Positions 60,695 through 64,000 of a stretch of DNA of 64,000 bases are shown here, piece by piece (position 1 is the first letter of the stretch; each line of letters starts with the position of its first letter). This DNA is from Gluconacetobacter diazotrophicus PA1 5. Its GTDB lineage: Bacteria > Pseudomonadota > Alphaproteobacteria > Acetobacterales > Acetobacteraceae. The translations under genes and the position numbers were made by a program. The notes under the pieces were generated by a model. The model ran no database searches. It was not told the origin of the DNA and saw only the letters and a list, made by a program, of their open reading frames with translations. The stretch lies in assembly GCF_000067045.1 (NCBI RefSeq), contig NC_010125.1, forward strand, positions 2,904,001 to 2,968,000, written 5' to 3'.

Positions 60695-62761
60695 TCACTC
60701 CGCCGCGATGGTGTCAGGCGTCTCCTCAAGCACCGGGACCGTAGACCCATCGCCGTCCGATTCCTGAACCGCTGCTGTGCGCAGCACCTCGGGGAGCCAG
60801 CCGGAACCTTCCAGCAATTGTTCGGCCTCGCGCACCATGTCCCCTTTCTTGAGGTGAGCAATCCGTTCGGCCGCCTCGTCTCCCCGCGCCTCGCGCACGG
60901 CTGCGAGGATCCGCGCCTTGGTCACCCGGCCGAGATAGTTCTCTACCGTCGGCTGCCAGCCCACTTCGACCAGATCCAGCCGGAGGACCGTCGCCAGCCG
61001 GTTGGCGCGCGCTAGGCGCTCGGAGACGCTGCGTTGGGACACCGCGCCATAAGGCGGCATGCGCTCATATTGCGCGTTCAGCCCGAACGACAGGCAGTGC
61101 GCCAGCAGCGCCATGCGACTGGTGTCGTCCAGCCGGTCCAGCCACTGCCAGAGCGCCTCGTCATCCTGCGGCAGGTCGTGCTTCCAGCCCTCGTTGCGCT
61201 GACGCAGCGCGTGCGCCGGTATGCTGCCGGGCATATCAGGCGCATGGACCGGGAGAGAAATCTCCCGGACATAGGCTTCGAGGCAATCTGCCCCCGCACT
61301 CTGCCAATACAGGTCGCGAACCAGGGTGTGCAGCAGCTCGGTCAGCGCGATATGCGGATTGGCAGCGAACGCGTCGCGCAGGGCGAGCGTCCGCCAGGCG
61401 GTCAGTTCGGTGAGGAGACGATCCGACAGCGGCTTGCCGGTATCCTCGTCCTCCTCGTCACCGGCGATCACGCCCTGCCCGGCAGTCTGGTCGTTCTCCT
61501 CGGACAGCTCCCCGTCCGGGAGACGATCAACATACCCGGTCGCACCGTCCTCCGCCGTCTCTTCCTGCGTCGCCGGCATATCCTCGGGCCGGACAAACCC
61601 CCGCTCAATCAGCAGCGTGCCATCGGTGTCGAGACTGACGAAGACGCCAGCCCGCGCCATATCCGACAGCGCATAGGCCAGTGGGCGCTCTTCCAGCGCC
61701 TCGACCGCCCGCTCAATCTCACCGAGACGTACATCGACCGCCTCGGGCAGTTCGTCGGCGTCGGCATACTCCGCCTCGAGCACTTCCTGTTCGGCGCGCA
61801 ACGCGTGAAGGCTGGCCACCTCGTCTTCCGAAAGCACGACCGCCGTCCCGTCGATTTCGTGGAAAGCACGGGTGTGACCCCAGGGAAAAGAGCGCGCGGT
61901 TTCGACCCATTTCCAGCCCTCGGCGCGGATCTCCTCGGCCGCGGCGTTGATCTTGTCAATGACCAGCCGGTCGAGCAACGCGGGATCATCGAGCCAGCCC
62001 CCATCGTCCGCTTCGAAGAGGTCACGTAGGACATGGCCGCCGGCCGCTACGTAGGTCTCCACGCCGACGAAACGGGCGCGCGCGTCGGACGCCCGGACGG
62101 TTTTCTCCGTCAGCATCCGGCGGATCAGGTAGGGCTCCCGATTATGGCTCTGGGAGATGATGTCCCAGACCTGTGCCTGACGCGCCGCATCGTCGCTGAT
62201 GGAAAATGCCATCAGTTGCTCAAGCCGCATACCGTCCTGCTCATAGACGTCCAGCAGCTTTTCGGAGACCGTCATCAAGCGCAGACGCTGCTTGACGACC
62301 GTGAGCGGCACGAAGAATGCCGCCGCGATTTCTTCCTCGGACATGCCTTTTTCGAGCATGTCGCGGAAGGCCCGGAACTGGTCCAGAGGATGGAGCGGAG
62401 CCCGTTGCGTGTTTTCGGCCAAGGAGTCGTCCTCGGCCAGAATGGGCGATCCGGCCTCACGCACGACGCAGGGGATCGGCGCGGTCTTGGTCAGCTTCTT
62501 CTGCCTGACCAACAATTCCAGAGCGCGAAAGCGGCGTCCGCCCGCCGGCACCTCGAACATGCCGGTCTCGGTGCCCGCGTCATCGACAACCGGGCGGACG
62601 TTCAGGCCCTGGAGCAATCCGCGGCGCTCGATGTCCGCCGCCAGTTCCTCGATCGACTGGTCCGCCTTGATGCGGCGGACATTGGCCTGCGACAGCACCA
62701 GCTTGCTGAACGGAATGTCCCGGGACGAACTGAGACTGATTTTCTGAATGGCGCTTGCCAT
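60695..62761 (-). CDS. Large ParB/RepB/Spo0J-family protein
   Basis: A 688-residue protein from ATG 62761. The ParB N-terminal domain includes RDIPFSKLVLSQANVRRIKA (about 14-33), RRGLLQGLNVRPV, FEVPAGGRRFRALELLVRQK (about 68-87) and the DSLAENTQRAPLHPLDQFRAF stretch near 110-130 with the ENTQR-type motif. A helix-turn-helix follows (MSEEEIAAAFFVPLTVVKQR, about 138-157). The remaining 450 residues are family-specific. No ParA gene is in the window, so it may work in stability or transfer rather than in a classic ParABS pair. It is divergent from the MucR gene. Confidence 0.92.
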   Translation of the reverse strand: MASAIQKISLSSSRDIPFSKLVLSQANVRRIKADQSIEELAADIERRGLLQGLNVRPVVDDAGTETGMFEVPAGGRRFRALELLVRQKKLTKTAPIPCVVREAGSPILAEDDSLAENTQRAPLHPLDQFRAFRDMLEKGMSEEEIAAAFFVPLTVVKQRLRLMTVSEKLLDVYEQDGMRLEQLMAFSISDDAARQAQVWDIISQSHNREPYLIRRMLTEKTVRASDARARFVGVETYVAAGGHVLRDLFEADDGGWLDDPALLDRLVIDKINAAAEEIRAEGWKWVETARSFPWGHTRAFHEIDGTAVVLSEDEVASLHALRAEQEVLEAEYADADELPEAVDVRLGEIERAVEALEERPLAYALSDMARAGVFVSLDTDGTLLIERGFVRPEDMPATQEETAEDGATGYVDRLPDGELSEENDQTAGQGVIAGDEEDEDTGKPLSDRLLTELTAWRTLALRDAFAANPHIALTELLHTLVRDLYWQSAGADCLEAYVREISLPVHAPDMPGSIPAHALRQRNEGWKHDLPQDDEALWQWLDRLDDTSRMALLAHCLSFGLNAQYERMPPYGAVSQRSVSERLARANRLATVLRLDLVEVGWQPTVENYLGRVTKARILAAVREARGDEAAERIAHLKKGDMVREAEQLLEGSGWLPEVLRTAAVQESDGDGSTVPVLEETPDTIAAE

Positions 62762-63074
62762 GGCAGGAAACTCCACGACGGACGGCAGGTAGACTCTCTC
62801 CCCGCCTCGAAATCCGTCGCGAACCCCTCCCCTTCCCTCTTCCTCCATGTCCTCGCACACGCCTATCCAGCTCCACGCCAGAACACGGTGGCAGCATGGT
62901 TCCCCCGACGAAGAGCAGCACAAACCTCTACGGACGCGGTGGGAAAAGATAACACCGCGCCGCAACCGATGGTCTGACCAGAGGCCAGGGCGGGTGGACG
63001 AGAATCCGCCGATTTGCCATGATTCCGAAGAGATTTCAGGGTAACCGACTGTCTCGAGACTGAATGGACAGACC
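62762..63074. promoter_or_regulatory. Divergent control region of parB and mucR
   Basis: About 310 bp. It holds an inverted repeat CGCGGTG-11-CACCGCG (62936-62942 and 62954-62960) that could be an operator or a parS-like site. No gene supported. Confidence 0.5.
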
Positions 63075-63644
63075 ATGAGCGACACACAATCCGCACCAAC
63101 CAGTAACCCGGCACCCGCAAAGGAGCTTCTCCTGAGCCTGACAGCTTCAATCGTTTCGGGGTATGTTGGTCGCAATGCGATCCAACCGGATACAGTGCCG
63201 AACCTGATCCGGGCGGTCTACGAGACGCTCGTTTCGGCAGGGAGGCCCGCCGAGAGCACGAACGCGACAGCGCCGACGCCGGCGGTGCCGATCAAGCGGT
63301 CGGTGTTTCCTGACTATATCGTCTGCCTGGAGGACGGCAAGAAGCTGAAGATGCTCAAGCGCCACCTGAGCAGTGCGTATGGCATGACGCCCGGGCAATA
63401 TCGGGAGCGCTGGGGATTGCCGGCGGATTACCCGATGGTGGCGCCGAATTATGCGACGCGCCGCTCGGAACTGGCGCGGGCCAGTGGCCTCGGCCAGAAG
63501 GCAGGCGACGACATTGGGGACGCCGCCTCGGCGGGTACCACGGAACCGCCTGCCGAAAGGGACGTCGTGACCATCTCGAACGACCCGCCTTCCATCACGG
63601 TGCTTCCGGAACGCAGGAGGGGCCGTCGGAAGACCTTGGCCTGA
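63075..63644 (+). CDS. Ros/MucR-family transcriptional regulator
   Basis: A 189-residue MucR protein: LTASIVSGYVGRNAIQPDTV (about 22-41) then the zinc-finger domain SVFPDYIVCLEDGKKLKMLK, RHLSSAYGMTPGQYRERWGL and PADYPMVAPNYATRRSELAR (about 75-140). The finger has Cys then His-containing RHL with only part of the usual C2H2 set, as in many MucR proteins. The C-terminus is longer than usual. It may regulate the backbone or have wider effects in the host. It ends at a hairpin terminator. Confidence 0.92.
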   Translation: MSDTQSAPTSNPAPAKELLLSLTASIVSGYVGRNAIQPDTVPNLIRAVYETLVSAGRPAESTNATAPTPAVPIKRSVFPDYIVCLEDGKKLKMLKRHLSSAYGMTPGQYRERWGLPADYPMVAPNYATRRSELARASGLGQKAGDDIGDAASAGTTEPPAERDVVTISNDPPSITVLPERRRGRRKTLA

Positions 63645-63659
63645 CCGGGGTTTGCTGGG

Positions 63660-63684
63660 TGCCGGGCATTGCAAATGCCCGGCA
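63660..63684. terminator. Terminator between convergent mucR and GST genes
   Basis: TGCCGGGCATT-GCA-AATGCCCGGCA is a perfect 11-bp stem with a 3-base loop, 16 bases after the MucR stop and 17 bases past the GST stop on the other strand. Confidence 0.85.
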
Positions 63685-63700
63685 TGTGGAACGAAACCCA

Positions 63701-64000
63701 CTATGCGTCGACGCTGATATAGCCGGGCAACGCCTCGACCCTCGCCAACCAGAGACGGAGAGCGGGGTAAGCGTCGAGTGCAATGCCGCCTTCCGGCGCC
63801 AGCGCCAGATAGGGATAAGCGGCGCAATCCGCCAAAGTCGGCCCATCGCCCGCCAGCCAGGCATGATCGGCGAGATGGCGGTCGATGATCGAAAGCGTCC
63901 GGGCGCTGGCGGCAACCGCGTCGTCATACCGTAACGAATAGTCAAATTTCTTGACCAGGCGTGCATCTGCCGGACCATGCTGGATCTCATTGACGCTTAC
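63701..64000 (-). CDS. Glutathione S-transferase family protein, partial
   Basis: The gene enters from the right edge; only the last 99 residues are seen. The helical C-terminal GST domain is plain: SARTLSIIDRHLADHAWLAG, then DGPTLADCAAYPYLALAPEG (N-capping box with Asp) and PALRLWLARVEALPGY. The thioredoxin-fold half with the active site is outside the window. The class cannot be decided. Confidence 0.88.
   Translation of the reverse strand, partial: VSVNEIQHGPADARLVKKFDYSLRYDDAVAASARTLSIIDRHLADHAWLAGDGPTLADCAAYPYLALAPEGGIALDAYPALRLWLARVEALPGYISVDA

Noticed and set aside
59900-61015. 371-residue plus-strand frame
   Set aside because: Shadow of the DUF932 and ParB genes, Arg/Gly/His-rich with no domain.
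1-64000. tRNA, rRNA, CRISPR arrays and attachment sites
   Set aside because: None could be recognised by eye; tRNAscan-SE, Infernal and a CRISPR finder would be needed to exclude them fully.

Overview
The window looks like an accessory replicon (plasmid, or an integrated conjugative-type element) of a high-GC alphaproteobacterium. An acetic acid bacterium (Acetobacteraceae) or relative is my best guess, inferred from the IS5/IS1031-type and IS3-type insertion sequences, the Ros/MucR regulator, and the RepA / DUF2840 / TraF / DUF736 / DUF3363-relaxase module. No rRNA, tRNA or CRISPR array was recognised.

Layout. (1) 1-7 kb: a left flank of unlinked accessory genes: an SMC/RloC-like AAA ATPase with a CxxC hook (cut by the window edge), IS110 and IS3 remnants, a zinc-ribbon protein, a four-helix membrane protein and a NYN-domain nuclease-like protein. 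(2) 6.7-26.7 kb: a biosynthetic cluster. It has an EntD-type phosphopantetheinyl transferase with a coupled small gene, a divergent 4501-residue NRPS, a sulfotransferase overlapping its stop codon, an MFS exporter, and a quorum-sensing cassette of one LuxI and two LuxR-type regulators. (3) 26.8-28.1 kb: a complete IS3-family element beside nested IS scraps. (4) 28.4-39.1 kb: two regulator-centred groups. One is a LysR gene divergent from a DJ-1/PRISE-reductase/aldo-keto-reductase operon. The other is a TetR gene with GlcG/HbpS, a carboxymuconolactone-decarboxylase-like protein and a three-gene HlyD/DHA2/NodT efflux operon, followed by a second LysR gene. (5) 39.5-44.9 kb: a five-gene minus-strand operon (cupin, DJ-1/PfpI, HAD, glyoxalase I, acetolactate-decarboxylase-like) in which the first and last genes are each broken by a different insertion sequence. 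(6) 45.2-64 kb: mobile-element backbone. It has a DUF3363 relaxase, an oriT with an IncP/VirD2-type nic sequence, a lytic transglycosylase, two DNA methyltransferases, two DUF736 genes, TraF peptidase, DUF2840, RepA, an excisionase-like HTH, DUF2493, a Toprim protein, HU, DUF932, a large ParB and MucR. No ParA, TraG/VirD4 or Trb genes are present.

How the genes fit together. The PPTase should activate the carrier domains of the NRPS. Pocket residues read by eye give Ser for the third A domain, Thr for the fourth and Gln-like for the fifth; the second is uncertain. The peptide is released by the C-terminal thioesterase, may be sulfated by the coupled sulfotransferase and exported by the MFS protein. 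AHL signalling through LuxI/LuxR probably sets timing.

Caveat. The NRPS is made of nearly identical DNA repeats, and two A domains are cut short at indel-rich junctions (10102-10177 and 15218-15300). These are either real deletions or repeat-collapse assembly errors, so the module count should not be trusted until long reads confirm it.
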